Below, piece by piece: positions 35,986 through 45,575 of a stretch of 64,000 nucleotides of DNA (position 1 is its first letter; each line of letters starts with the position of its first letter). The notes beneath the pieces are model-generated. The model was not told the DNA's origin, did no database searches, and saw only the letters and a program-made list of their open reading frames with translations. Position numbers and translations under genes: made by a program. The DNA comes from Fidelibacterota bacterium (GTDB lineage: Bacteria > Fidelibacterota > Marinisomatia > SCGC-AAA003-L08 > JACNLC01), in NCBI GenBank assembly GCA_014381725.1, contig JACNLC010000045.1, positions 34,250-98,249 on the forward strand, given 5' to 3'.

Positions 35986-37223
35986 TATTTTCTTTCTATT
36001 GAACGATTAATCCAGTTATAGCACCCACCTGATGGTTTTACAACTTTTTCATTATCTGGGAGCATAAACCAGTCTCCAGTTGTTGTAATAGAATTTTCTT
36101 TAAGGAAATCTCTACGAGTTCTAGCTCTATGAAAATTTCTTTTTAATGCTTCGTTATAATCCTCGAACGCAATTTCGTACACTATTTTATCAGTAAATTT
36201 GAGTGTTTCTTCACTACACGCTTCTGCAGTTGCAAAATATACTTCACCTCGCTGATAGTATGTTTCGCCTTTCCCTCCGCTTATTTGTATAGCTTTTTCA
36301 GCCCATTCAAGTGCAGTTTTGTAATCTTCTTTGTCAATCAAAATTTTTGATAGTTCTAATGGAATGGTATAGTCTGTTTTGTTTACTTTGAACAAATCTT
36401 CATAAGCTATCTGAGCATCATCTATATTTCCCAAATCGAGATAAGTTTTTCCAAGTCTAAGCAGAACTTTCTCATTATATCTCTCATAGGTTTGTAATTC
36501 ATCTAATACTTCAATCGCATCCTCAAGTTTACCAACATCAATTAATCCATCTGCAAAATCCAAACCATATTGAATATTTGTTGGTTCTTGCTGCCATCTT
36601 TCTCTATCAACTTCAAATTCATCTTTACCTAAAGCAATAAAAGCTTGCTTCTTTTCTCCAATGGCCTTTTTATTTCCTTGATCATAGCTAAGCCAAATAT
36701 TCAGAATATTTAACTGATCATCGTATCTTCCATTAGCACGATAAATATCACTCAAACTTTCAAGAATTTTAACATTAGATTCATCTAAAGATAGTAATTT
36801 GTCGAGATAATATATTTGGTTTTCAACTTTATTTTGCTTACCTTCATTCCAAGCAGCAATCTCTAATAATTCAGTATTGTCAGGAAGATATTTTAGCCCT
36901 TGCTTGAATACATAAGAAGCACTATCCAACTTGCCCAATTCTATGTATGCTCTACCCATCCAAATAAATAAATTTCTAGCATTTTTCTCACCACAACCCA
37001 AATCTATCACATTCTTATAATTTCCAACAGCACCATCAAAATCTTGATTTTGATAATTTGTGGATGCAAAACTTAAATTTCTCGCACAATCTCTATCACG
37101 CTTTTTAATATCTAGTTCTGACATAGGAGCATAATCAGTTGATGCTCCTGCTGGAGGGGGAACACATCCAATTCCAATCAATAATATTGCACTAAATAAT
37201 AAAACTAATTTTTCCATTTTCAT
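35985..37223 (-). CDS. TPR-repeat lipoprotein
   Basis: The 412 residues start with a lipoprotein signal (LLFSAILLIGIGCVPPPAG). At least six TPR units cover residues about 45-350 (NARNLFIWMGRAYIELGKLDSASYVFKQGLKYLP, VLLRLGKTYLDLGNIDDAQIAYEDLF, ALEWAEKAIQISGGKGETYYQRGEVYF). It probably acts as a periplasmic scaffold of the outer membrane. It follows the barrel gene at 37230, so they may form a complex. No enzyme domain is seen. Confidence 0.82.
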   Translation of the reverse strand: MKMEKLVLLFSAILLIGIGCVPPPAGASTDYAPMSELDIKKRDRDCARNLSFASTNYQNQDFDGAVGNYKNVIDLGCGEKNARNLFIWMGRAYIELGKLDSASYVFKQGLKYLPDNTELLEIAAWNEGKQNKVENQIYYLDKLLSLDESNVKILESLSDIYRANGRYDDQLNILNIWLSYDQGNKKAIGEKKQAFIALGKDEFEVDRERWQQEPTNIQYGLDFADGLIDVGKLEDAIEVLDELQTYERYNEKVLLRLGKTYLDLGNIDDAQIAYEDLFKVNKTDYTIPLELSKILIDKEDYKTALEWAEKAIQISGGKGETYYQRGEVYFATAEACSEETLKFTDKIVYEIAFEDYNEALKRNFHRARTRRDFLKENSITTTGDWFMLPDNEKVVKPSGGCYNWINRSIERK

Positions 37224-37229
37224 AATTTG

Positions 37230-38459
37230 CTATTTCCTTTTTCTTTTGATAAACCAAGTTTCACCTGCAGATATTCCAACCGTTAATTTTATGTATTTCT
37301 CTCCATCAAATTCCGCAAATTCACTAGAACGAAATCCTATTTTCAATCCAACACTTATCAAGTTTTGTGTTTTCCCCCACTCCAATATTGTTCCTAATGA
37401 AAAACCAAAATCGTAAAAGTTTTTATCGTCGTGAATGAATTGTTTTACAAATCCACCGCTACTTATTCCAATAGAGTTCCATCTTCCGTGAGCTTTATTA
37501 TTAAACTGTTTGTATATCCCAAAATTCATATTTCTTTGCAAATCTGCAAATTGTTTGTGGAAATTTGCAATCTCATAAGGTACAGAAATGGATTCTTTCT
37601 GGTGGATTTCCAAAACAAGTCCTAAATCAGAGGTTGGTTGAAATGAATAACCAAAACCAAAACTGGATAATTTACCTTTAGTTTTAAAATGGGTTTCAGG
37701 AGCAATAGTAATATCATTCACTCTGTTTGAAACAATAGTCACCGGGTTGAAATATTCAATTCCAAATACAATCTCATTACGACTTAAAGAGAATCTACCT
37801 TCAAAATTTATTGTATTACTTCTAAATCTGTCGAGAGTTCGAATAATGTCTGTATCAATTAGTTGATACTCAATATTTTCGTCATAATCGATTATAGTTT
37901 TATAAGTAAAAGTAGAATCAGTTCTTTCTTGAGTTCCAAATCCAACATTCCATTGAAGACCAAATGAAAATTTATCAGAAATAGATGATGAATACGACAT
38001 AAATAAATCGGATATTCCACCATTAACTTTGTAATGAGAAAAGTATCTTAGGGTCTCATCACCATAAGAAATTGAAGGATTTGATAACATAGTTTCAGTT
38101 ATATAGTATTTATTTCTTGTATATGGTTTAAAGCCGATATTGAGAACTTTATTTCGGCCAGCCGGAACAGAAAATGATAAATAATCTACTGAATTTCCAA
38201 ATTGAATTGCAATGCTGTCAGATGCATTCCAACTAAACGAAGTACTTATATTCAATCTGGTAAATGCTGATTTCCATTGACTTGATGGTGATGATAGAGA
38301 TACTCCATCACTCCTCGTGGAAAAATATTTACTATCACCAATCCCAATAGACGATGGATCAAAACTTTGTTGTAACTCACCAAACCCATAGAGTGATAAT
38401 GAAGAAGTTTGAGTAAATCCTAACGATAACAGTAATATAAAATGTATTATTATTTTCAT
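37230..38459 (-). CDS. Outer-membrane beta-barrel protein of unknown function
   Basis: The 409 residues carry a signal peptide (MKIIIHFILLLSLGFTQT), then SLYGFGELQQSFDPSSIGIGD, and alternating hydrophobic/polar strands through the end (LISVGLKIGFRSSEF, KLTVGISAGETWFIK). The pattern resembles FadL/PorQ-like barrels. No diagnostic ligand motif is visible. It overlaps the upstream repeat-rich lipoprotein gene by 4 bp and precedes the TPR lipoprotein by 6 bp. Confidence 0.7.
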   Translation of the reverse strand: MKIIIHFILLLSLGFTQTSSLSLYGFGELQQSFDPSSIGIGDSKYFSTRSDGVSLSSPSSQWKSAFTRLNISTSFSWNASDSIAIQFGNSVDYLSFSVPAGRNKVLNIGFKPYTRNKYYITETMLSNPSISYGDETLRYFSHYKVNGGISDLFMSYSSSISDKFSFGLQWNVGFGTQERTDSTFTYKTIIDYDENIEYQLIDTDIIRTLDRFRSNTINFEGRFSLSRNEIVFGIEYFNPVTIVSNRVNDITIAPETHFKTKGKLSSFGFGYSFQPTSDLGLVLEIHQKESISVPYEIANFHKQFADLQRNMNFGIYKQFNNKAHGRWNSIGISSGGFVKQFIHDDKNFYDFGFSLGTILEWGKTQNLISVGLKIGFRSSEFAEFDGEKYIKLTVGISAGETWFIKRKRK

Positions 38460-40651
38460 TTTGTATATAAAATTTCTAATTTTGGATAACGAAGTGTGTC
38501 ATCTGTTGAAAATACAACACGAGAAAAATTATTATTGTCATCACTTGAAATCAATTTTAAAGTGTCGTTATTTAAAGATCCATTTACACATTCCTGAATA
38601 TAATCTGTTAAATCTACAGAAGTTGATAAATCAGCAATCTCAATCTTAAATGATTTTAAATATTCTTCAGATTCATTTCTATAAATCAATATTTCCATAT
38701 CTTCATATAATTTTGAACTATCAGTATCAAGATAAAAAGTTAAATCTGCGTTTGAGATCTCAGCACCGAGATGTTCTGCAACAAAATTATCCAACTCAGG
38801 AAAATGTATATACGAATCAATTCGATTGCTATAATTTATTTCGATTCTATTAGTATCTGAATATTCAACCATCGAGTATATTGAAATATCATCTATTAAC
38901 TTTTTCCCGTCAATAGAAGTCAACTCATCGTTCTGCTCAACCCAAATAGTTGAATCAAATGAAAATGGAGTGTGAGTTAACTGAAACTCAATATCTAACA
39001 CAGGCAATTTTGATAATGTTGAAATCTTCAATAATAATTTACCGTCTTCATTAGTTTTGATTGATGAAATCCATAATACAGCATCTACATCAGAGGTATC
39101 CTGTGGCATTTCAAAAGAAACATCATCGCCATCCCACGAATAATCGTAACTACCAAGTGCAACATCAATTTCAGTTCCTCCAACAAAAACTTCAACTGAG
39201 TCGCACAAATTGTCAACACCACAATCTACAAATATTTCACCTAAATCATATATTCCGTTGCCTTCTGTGCCAGATGGATTGTAGCCATCCTCTTCTTCAC
39301 TCCAAATATTATCAATTCCTGTATCTAAAAATGGTTCGCCAAGGTCGTATTGTCCATTACCTTCTGAACCAGTAGGATTTGAAGTTGAATCAAAATCATC
39401 TTCGGGAGCATTTCCAGCTTCGAGATAATCAGGTATGCCATCTATTCCCCAATCTTGCCAATATTCTCGCTCTTCACCTAAATCAAATTCACCATTGTCG
39501 TTTAATTCTTCCCAATCCCAAATACCATTTCCTTCTGTGCCTGTATCATTTGTTTCTACATCATAATCATCACCAGCTGGGTCAATATTGTAGTTATCAT
39601 CTTCAATTTCATCAGCACCACATAAACTATCAATTCCACAATCTACAAAAATTTCACCTAAATCATATATTCCGTTGTCTTCTGTTCCACTTGAGTTTGT
39701 TTCTGGATCATAATTATCACCAGCAAAATCGTTCAAATCAACAGTATTAAATTTTACATTTTCTAATTCAAACTCGATTGTTCTTGAATCTAGATGATGA
39801 AACACAGTATCTAATTCAAACTCGAATAAGTCTATTAAACCATAAGTTTGATTTGTTTTAACAATTAATAATTCCTCAGTTGGAGTTTCTAAACTATCAA
39901 ATATTGCTGAAACTAAGCCAAAATCTTCAGAAGTGGTAACTGTATCAATTGAAAAATTAGAAATACTACTTGAAGTCACTTCATTGATCGTGTATTTTGA
40001 AGTGTCAATATTAGTTTCAATCGTGTCCATATAATCAATTTCAAACGCTGGTTTCTCATCTTGAGTTGAGTGATTTGAAGAATAAAACTCAAGTGTATCA
40101 TCACCAGCATATTCTAACAAAAGAGCATAATGTTCATTTTCATCACATAGTTTAGTTAAATAATCGTCAGAATCTCCAAAGTTAATACTCAATTCATTAT
40201 CGATTGCATCTATCTCCAAATCGTTATTTACTATCGAGGTATCCAGTAAAACTGAAATATCTTCCTCCGTCCAATAATCAGATAGTATTAAGGATGCTGA
40301 TAATAGTGCTGTATCCAACTCTATGTCTTCATCAGTTGGAATTAATTTTACAGTAATATTCAATAAACTATCCATTCCTTCATCAGAACAATAGTTAGAA
40401 TCCAATGATAAAATATCAGAATTTATTTTAATTAGAGTATTTAAACTATTGCTCACATAAAGTCGAGAACTCTCCCCTATACTTCTACTTGTATCTTGCT
40501 TAGAATAAGAATGGGAACTGTCGGTTTTGAAAACATCTAAGACATATCCACCGTCAGGATTTAAAATAATAGGATCGGACTCACATCCATAAACTAATAA
40601 GAGAATTGTTATCGAAACGACTCCGACAAAGTAGGAAAATAGTCTGTTCAT
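38456..40651 (-). CDS. Large acidic lipoprotein with GTEGNGIYDLGE repeats
   Basis: The 731 residues start with signal ITILLLVYGCESDP (lipidated Cys). Flanking beta-rich regions surround a highly acidic central region built from four repeats of the type NPxGTEGNGIYDLGEIFVDCG, with paired cysteines (DCGIDSLC, DCGVDNLC). The Asp/Asn/Gly-rich turns look like calcium-binding loops. Function unknown. It is the first gene of a coupled run with an outer-membrane barrel and a TPR lipoprotein, which points to a surface-exposed or periplasmic assembly. Confidence 0.72.
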   Translation of the reverse strand: MNRLFSYFVGVVSITILLLVYGCESDPIILNPDGGYVLDVFKTDSSHSYSKQDTSRSIGESSRLYVSNSLNTLIKINSDILSLDSNYCSDEGMDSLLNITVKLIPTDEDIELDTALLSASLILSDYWTEEDISVLLDTSIVNNDLEIDAIDNELSINFGDSDDYLTKLCDENEHYALLLEYAGDDTLEFYSSNHSTQDEKPAFEIDYMDTIETNIDTSKYTINEVTSSSISNFSIDTVTTSEDFGLVSAIFDSLETPTEELLIVKTNQTYGLIDLFEFELDTVFHHLDSRTIEFELENVKFNTVDLNDFAGDNYDPETNSSGTEDNGIYDLGEIFVDCGIDSLCGADEIEDDNYNIDPAGDDYDVETNDTGTEGNGIWDWEELNDNGEFDLGEEREYWQDWGIDGIPDYLEAGNAPEDDFDSTSNPTGSEGNGQYDLGEPFLDTGIDNIWSEEEDGYNPSGTEGNGIYDLGEIFVDCGVDNLCDSVEVFVGGTEIDVALGSYDYSWDGDDVSFEMPQDTSDVDAVLWISSIKTNEDGKLLLKISTLSKLPVLDIEFQLTHTPFSFDSTIWVEQNDELTSIDGKKLIDDISIYSMVEYSDTNRIEINYSNRIDSYIHFPELDNFVAEHLGAEISNADLTFYLDTDSSKLYEDMEILIYRNESEEYLKSFKIEIADLSTSVDLTDYIQECVNGSLNNDTLKLISSDDNNNFSRVVFSTDDTLRYPKLEILYTK
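39200..39720 (-). repeat. Imperfect in-gene repeats encoding Ca-loop-like units
   Basis: Four units encode N-x-x-GTE/SEGNG-x-YDLGE-x-F-x-D-x-G. The outer two (near 39208-39280 and 39626-39700) are nearly identical at the DNA level across tens of bases, which suggests recent duplication or gene conversion. The inner two have diverged, and one has a longer insert (ELNDNGEFDLGEEREYW). Confidence 0.8.
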
Positions 40652-40657
40652 TATATT

Positions 40658-41485
40658 CTAGAAATCCAGTAAGATACTACCTAGAGCTTTTGCTGCTTCT
40701 CTCCAGTCACTACTTTTTGCTGAACTATTAATATTCAACACCGAATTAAGTGGATTACTATCAAATACCTTTTTCAATTCTTTATCTTTTTCAAGTTTTT
40801 CCATCAATTCGTTTTTTTCGTTGTCAACTAGTAAAACCATATCAGCGTTTTCCATTGCAAACTTCAAATTGTCTTGAGTTTTTCCAGAAGTTGGAGGTTT
40901 AAGTCCTAACATTTTATAAGCTTCATTTGGAAAATATCTATAGTCATCAATAGTATGAAGAACAAACATAGTTTTAATATTTTTGTAGAAATCATCTTTA
41001 TGATACTGTTGCTTTATAAGTGCTGGCACAAAAGACATTTGCCAATCATTACACATTATCACATCAGGTGCCCAAAACAGATTTTTCAATGCACTCAAAG
41101 ATACTCTTGAGAAAAATGCAAATCGCTCACCATTTTCTTTGTAAACCCTACCATTTTTTGCTTTATAAAGTAACTCAGGTAACGGTTTAAAATAGTTGTC
41201 ATCTTGTACAAAATAAACCTGAACTCTAGTCTCAGGAATAAAAGCAGACTTCATATTTACAAGTTGATCTTCATTATTAAATTGAATTGGAATATCCTTC
41301 AACCGAATAACTTCTCTAAGAATGTACTTTCGTTCACTAATGAATCCATATTTGGGTTGAGCTAAACGAATATCGTAGTCAGGATCTTCATGGAAAATGT
41401 TAGTCAACTTCCTAGATAATTTTGATAACGAGTAAGTTTCACAAAACGGAATTAATTCCGATGTTAAAAAATATATTTTTTTCAT
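40658..41485 (-). CDS. Glycogen/starch synthase N-terminal domain protein (GT5 half only)
   Basis: The 275 residues correspond to the Glyco_transf_5 domain: MKKIYFLTSELIPFCETYSLSKLSRKL, LAQPKYGFI, APDVIMCNDWQMSFVPALIK and MFVLHTIDDYRYFP. The usual N-terminal motif KxGGL is replaced by CETYSLSKL. The C-terminal GT1-like half, which binds ADP-glucose and carries catalytic residues, is absent. Short proteins of this type occur in Bacteroidetes-like genomes. It may be a regulatory or carbohydrate-binding relic. Activity as a synthase is unlikely on its own. Confidence 0.8.
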   Translation of the reverse strand: MKKIYFLTSELIPFCETYSLSKLSRKLTNIFHEDPDYDIRLAQPKYGFISERKYILREVIRLKDIPIQFNNEDQLVNMKSAFIPETRVQVYFVQDDNYFKPLPELLYKAKNGRVYKENGERFAFFSRVSLSALKNLFWAPDVIMCNDWQMSFVPALIKQQYHKDDFYKNIKTMFVLHTIDDYRYFPNEAYKMLGLKPPTSGKTQDNLKFAMENADMVLLVDNEKNELMEKLEKDKELKKVFDSNPLNSVLNINSSAKSSDWREAAKALGSILLDF

Positions 41486-41497
41486 GTTAATCCTTGA

Positions 41498-42337
41498 TTA
41501 ATATTGGTTAGTATAGTTCTTTGATTTCTGATAATACTCGCTATTAGGATAGTAGTCTAAAAGACGCTGGAATTCATCTTTAGCGCGTTGTTTGTTCCCT
41601 ATATTAAGGTAACATAATCCCATTTTATATTGAGCATCATCATCTTTATTTGTTCCTGCAAATGAAAATACTTTTTCAAATTCTTTGATAGCATGTTTAT
41701 AATCTTTCATAGCATAATATACTTCGCCAATCCAATATTGACAATTATCAGCTAAATCGTGTGTTGCGTCTGATTCAATCAAAAAAGCAAATTCATCCAT
41801 AGACTTAGTAAAATCACCATTCTGGTACGATGACAAAGCTTCTATATATTTTTCGCGATATTCTTCGTCGCTAATTGATGGAGTATCATTGATATAACCA
41901 CTAGTCCTCAATTCCGACATTTCTTTGTAACTGTTTGTGAGAGAAGTGATTCTATTTTCAATCATCACTAAGTCATTCAAAATTTCAAAATAAAGGCTAT
42001 CTGTATAAGTCGCTCTATCTTCTAATATTTTTATTTTATTCTCCGATTTAACAAGATTATTCGTAATACTTGAAGGTATTTCAGAATCACTCTGATGTGC
42101 AGAATTAAGTTTGTCGTTTATATTATTTTGAGTTTTTTCTAGCTCGGTTTCAAGAGACTTAATTCGTTTTTCTAACGCAGCAACATTTTTACCTTGCTTA
42201 ATTGCATATTTTTTGACTTTTTTCAATTCTGCAGAAACAGCTGAATCATCAGGGCTTGGATCTGATGTTGATGTACATCCTGTAACTATCAAAATACCAA
42301 ATGCTAGTAATAAATAAAGTAGATTTAGTTTTTTCAT
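41498..42337 (-). CDS. CpoB/YbgF-like lipoprotein (coiled coil plus TPR)
   Basis: The protein has 279 residues. The lipoprotein signal (LLAFGILIVTGCTSTSDP) is followed by a long coiled coil (about 35-150). Three C-terminal TPR units come next (YIEALSSYQNGDFTKSMDEFAFLI, QYWIGEVYYAMKDYKHAIKEFEKVF, AQYKMGLCYLNIGNKQRAKDEFQRLLDYYPNSEYYQKS). This is the layout of CpoB, which links Tol-Pal to peptidoglycan synthesis at the septum. No tol or pal genes are present nearby, so the name is by architecture only. Confidence 0.78.
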   Translation of the reverse strand: MKKLNLLYLLLAFGILIVTGCTSTSDPSPDDSAVSAELKKVKKYAIKQGKNVAALEKRIKSLETELEKTQNNINDKLNSAHQSDSEIPSSITNNLVKSENKIKILEDRATYTDSLYFEILNDLVMIENRITSLTNSYKEMSELRTSGYINDTPSISDEEYREKYIEALSSYQNGDFTKSMDEFAFLIESDATHDLADNCQYWIGEVYYAMKDYKHAIKEFEKVFSFAGTNKDDDAQYKMGLCYLNIGNKQRAKDEFQRLLDYYPNSEYYQKSKNYTNQY

Positions 42338-42476
42338 ATATACTCCGTGAATTTGTAAATTCTAAAATAAATGTGTTGCAACAGCATTAAATTTACACAT
42401 TTTTACTATGTTAGAACAATTGATAACTGAACATGTTTCCAATAATAAAGTATAAGTACTAAATAAACAGAAAATA

Positions 42477-43181
42477 CTAACTAATATCTGTTAACTTTTT
42501 TAGTTCGATTTTATTAAGTCTTTTGTATTTACCAATCTTGAGTTTGTCAGCAGATAATCCAGCGAATTCATAACGATGCAACTCATCAACTTTTGATCCT
42601 AATTCTTTAAATATTTTCCTTACTTCACGATTTTTACCTTCTTTAAGAACTACTTCCCACATAATTTGAGTTTTTGTTTTTTTTAAGCGTTTTACTTTTG
42701 CTCTTACTTTTCCTATGCTATCAAGAATTGTGCCATTTCCCAATTCAGTTAATTTCTCATTAGGGATGTCAATTTTAGTCAAAACTATATATTTCCGTTC
42801 AATTCCAAATTTTGGATGAGTAAGTTTATAAGCCAAATCTCCGTCATTTGTTAATAGTAAAATCCCGGTAGTATCTCTGTCTAATCGACCAACTGGAAAC
42901 AATCGATCTTTTGTTGGAATTAGATCAATCACAGTTTTTCGTTTATGAGTGTCAATTACAGTAGAAATATATCCTTTAGGTTTATTTAGCATATAAACAA
43001 CTTTTTCTTGAATAATTTCAATCAATTTGCCTTGACATAGAACAATATCATCATCTGAAACTTGAGTAGAAAAATCATAGACAACTGCTCCGTTTATTTC
43101 TACTTGTCCACTTCTAATAATTTCGTCACATTTTCTTCGGGATGCAATCCCAGCTGTTGCAAGATATTTATTCAGACGCAT
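42477..43181 (-). CDS. rluB: RluB/RsuA-family 23S/16S rRNA pseudouridine synthase
   Basis: The protein has 234 residues. The N-terminal S4 domain (MRLNKYLATAGIASRRKCDEIIRSGQVEING) is followed by the catalytic motif GRLDRDTTGILLLTNDGDLAYKL, with the active Asp in RLDRDT, and by KEGKNREVRKIFKELG. It isomerises a specific uridine in rRNA, most likely in 23S as in RluB. It lies directly after scpA-scpB with a 14-bp overlap, a conserved arrangement. Confidence 0.93.
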   Translation of the reverse strand: MRLNKYLATAGIASRRKCDEIIRSGQVEINGAVVYDFSTQVSDDDIVLCQGKLIEIIQEKVVYMLNKPKGYISTVIDTHKRKTVIDLIPTKDRLFPVGRLDRDTTGILLLTNDGDLAYKLTHPKFGIERKYIVLTKIDIPNEKLTELGNGTILDSIGKVRAKVKRLKKTKTQIMWEVVLKEGKNREVRKIFKELGSKVDELHRYEFAGLSADKLKIGKYKRLNKIELKKLTDIS

Positions 43182-43725
43182 CTAAAACCTCCGTTGGTGT
43201 TTGACCATCATCCATCAACTCTGATAATTCTTTCAATTTTGGTAAATCAGAAATTCTGTTAAGCCCAAATGCTTCCAAAAAATGCTGAGTTGTACCATAT
43301 AACAAAGCTCTTCCCAATCCTTCTTCCCTCCCTTTGATTGTAATCAGTTCCCGTTCCATTAGAGATTTTACTACACTATCACAATTTACACCTCTGATGC
43401 TCTCGACCTCCACTTTGCTAATTGGTTGGCGATAGGCAATTATAGACAATGCTTCCATTGCTGGACGAGATAACTGAAATTTCTTGGACTTATTATATAA
43501 CCTCTGAATATAATAATGATATTCAGGTTTGGTTAAAATCTGAAATCCACCTCCAATTTCTTCTATAAATAGTGCTTTTCCAAATTTCTCATATTCTAAA
43601 TTTATTTCATCGACTATCTCACGCAAATCTACATTTTCATCTGGAATAATTTGATTTAATTTGACTTGAGTTAGAGGTTCCGGAGTAGAAAACAACAACG
43701 CCTCAATTAAGTTTTTATTTATCAT
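43168..43725 (-). CDS. scpB: Segregation and condensation protein B
   Basis: The 185 residues match ScpB: two winged-helix units with LIEALLFSTPEPLTQVKL and the hallmark LSRPAMEALSIIAYRQPISKVEVESIRGVNCDSV. ScpB dimers bind ScpA and regulate the SMC complex. Overlaps with scpA (ATGA) and rluB indicate one transcript. Confidence 0.95.
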   Translation of the reverse strand: MINKNLIEALLFSTPEPLTQVKLNQIIPDENVDLREIVDEINLEYEKFGKALFIEEIGGGFQILTKPEYHYYIQRLYNKSKKFQLSRPAMEALSIIAYRQPISKVEVESIRGVNCDSVVKSLMERELITIKGREEGLGRALLYGTTQHFLEAFGLNRISDLPKLKELSELMDDGQTPTEVLDASE

Positions 43726-44441
43726 TTACTGTATCCTGTTAGTATAATTTCTCCAAACACTATTTTCTGTTGCACAGTGATTTCTTTTAAACGAATCATC
43801 TCTAATATTGCCATAAATGTAACAATAATTTTCAGTTTAGTTTCCAAGGAAAGCATCAATTTCTTAAAATTAATATTTGACTTACTTTGTAGCATTTTCT
43901 TCAAATATTCAATCTGTTCGTCTAAATGGATTTCTTCTCTGTTAAGCTCATAAGTTGTTGAGTCAGGTAATCTTTCCAATACTTCCTTAAATATGCCCAA
44001 CAAGTCAAATAGAGATACATTTTTTACATATTGGCTCATATCCTCTTTTTGGTCTTTTATTGGGATAATTGCTCCCTTAAAATGCTTACGACAGTGCTTT
44101 TCATATACTTTTGAAATTGTTGTTGATGCCAGTTTAAACTGTTTATATTCGAGTAATCGTTTTACAAGTTCATCTCTTGGATCTTCAAATTCTTCTTCAT
44201 CATCATTTTGTTTTTTGGGAAGAAGCATTTTGGCTTTTATTCGCATTAACAAAGAAGCCATCACTATAAATTCACCTGCAACTTGAATATTGAGAATTTT
44301 CATTAATTTAATATATTCTAAGAATTCGCTTGTAATATCTGAAATTGGAATATCGTAGATATTAAGTTTATCCCGATGGATAAAGAATAATAATAAATCC
44401 AACGGGCCCTCAAAATTTTCTAATTTTATTCTATAACTCAT
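43722..44441 (-). CDS. scpA: Segregation and condensation protein A
   Basis: The 239 residues begin with YRIKLENFEGPLDLLLFFIHRDKLNIYDIPISDIT, the ScpA kleisin N-terminus. MASLLMRIKAKMLLPKK and a C-terminal winged-helix region follow. It bridges the two SMC heads. Gene order scpA-scpB-rluB is the standard one. Confidence 0.95.
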   Translation of the reverse strand: MSYRIKLENFEGPLDLLLFFIHRDKLNIYDIPISDITSEFLEYIKLMKILNIQVAGEFIVMASLLMRIKAKMLLPKKQNDDEEEFEDPRDELVKRLLEYKQFKLASTTISKVYEKHCRKHFKGAIIPIKDQKEDMSQYVKNVSLFDLLGIFKEVLERLPDSTTYELNREEIHLDEQIEYLKKMLQSKSNINFKKLMLSLETKLKIIVTFMAILEMIRLKEITVQQKIVFGEIILTGYSK

Positions 44442-44565
44442 TTAATTACGCTAAAATAAATCATGGAGTTTGTAGCACGAAAGTTATCTATGATACTAAA
44501 TCACTTCTGGAATTTGATAATTATCGGTCTTCAGTCTCCTTTTCTCTAATTCTCCATCTCTCCAA

Positions 44566-45567
44566 TCACTTCTTTGCTATAAATCCAATTTTTCGATATA
44601 CTTTTGAAAGAGTTTTACGAGCCCGATAATACGCATTTTCTGCTCCAGCTTCCAGAACTCCTTCAAGATAATTTTTGTCTTTCATGATTTCATTATATCG
44701 TTGTTGTATAGGTTTAAGTGTATCAACAATCACTTCTGCTAATTCTATTTTCAAAGCTGAGTACATTTTTCCCTCAAAATGAGATTCAACTTCTGAAACT
44801 GATTTTTTGGTAAGCACCGAATACAAACTAATCAAATTAGAAATCCCGGGATTCTTATCATCAAACCTAATCTCTGTTCCGGAATCTGTAACGGCTCTTT
44901 TAATTTTTTTAGTAATTACATCTGGGTGATCAAGTAGGGCAACTAAACTGTTTTCATTTTTATCCGATTTTGACATTTTACTAGTAGGGTCTTGTAAACT
45001 CATTATTCTAGCACCAAATTTTGGTATATAAGGTTCTGGTACAACAAAAGTATCGGAATAGAGGTGATTAAATCGTTGTGCTAAATTTCTGGTTAATTCA
45101 AGATGTTGTTTTTGGTCAGCCCCAACTGGTACTAAATCTGCCTGATACAGCAAAATATCTGCAGCCATAAGAATTGGATATGTAAAAAGTCCTGCATTGA
45201 TATTAGACTCATTTTTCTTTGATTTATCTTTGAATTGAGTCATTCTGTTCAATTCACCCAAAGAAGTAATGCAATTCAGTACCCAAGTCAATTCAGCATG
45301 TTGTGGTATATGAGATTGTATAGCAATAGTTGATTTTTGAGGGTCAATCCCGCAAGCAATATATTGAGCTAAAAATGATAAACATCTTTTTCTTAATTCT
45401 GCTGGGACTTGCTTAACGGTTAGTGCATGCATATCAACAATTAAGAAAATACTGTCGTAATCATCCTGAAAATCTACCCAATTTTTAATTGCTCCAATAT
45501 AATTTGCAATACAAAGCTGTCCAGATGGTTGAATGCCTGATAAAATGATTGGTTTTTTTCTTTCCAA
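44566..45567 (-). CDS. trpS: Tryptophanyl-tRNA synthetase
   Basis: The 333 residues align throughout with bacterial TrpRS (SGIQPSGQ, DDYDSIFLIVDMHALTV, GELNRMTQFKDKS, NINAGLFTYPILMAADILLYQADLVPVGADQKQH). KMSKS occurs in TSKMSKSDKNE. The class I HIGH-type motif, TIGN in E. coli, is LCIAN here (residues 18-22), with Ala in place of the usual Gly. The overall strength of match suggests that it remains functional. The gene is 8 bp after an HNH nuclease gene. Confidence 0.95.
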   Translation of the reverse strand: MERKKPIILSGIQPSGQLCIANYIGAIKNWVDFQDDYDSIFLIVDMHALTVKQVPAELRKRCLSFLAQYIACGIDPQKSTIAIQSHIPQHAELTWVLNCITSLGELNRMTQFKDKSKKNESNINAGLFTYPILMAADILLYQADLVPVGADQKQHLELTRNLAQRFNHLYSDTFVVPEPYIPKFGARIMSLQDPTSKMSKSDKNENSLVALLDHPDVITKKIKRAVTDSGTEIRFDDKNPGISNLISLYSVLTKKSVSEVESHFEGKMYSALKIELAEVIVDTLKPIQQRYNEIMKDKNYLEGVLEAGAENAYYRARKTLSKVYRKIGFIAKK

Positions 45568-45575
45568 AATATCTC

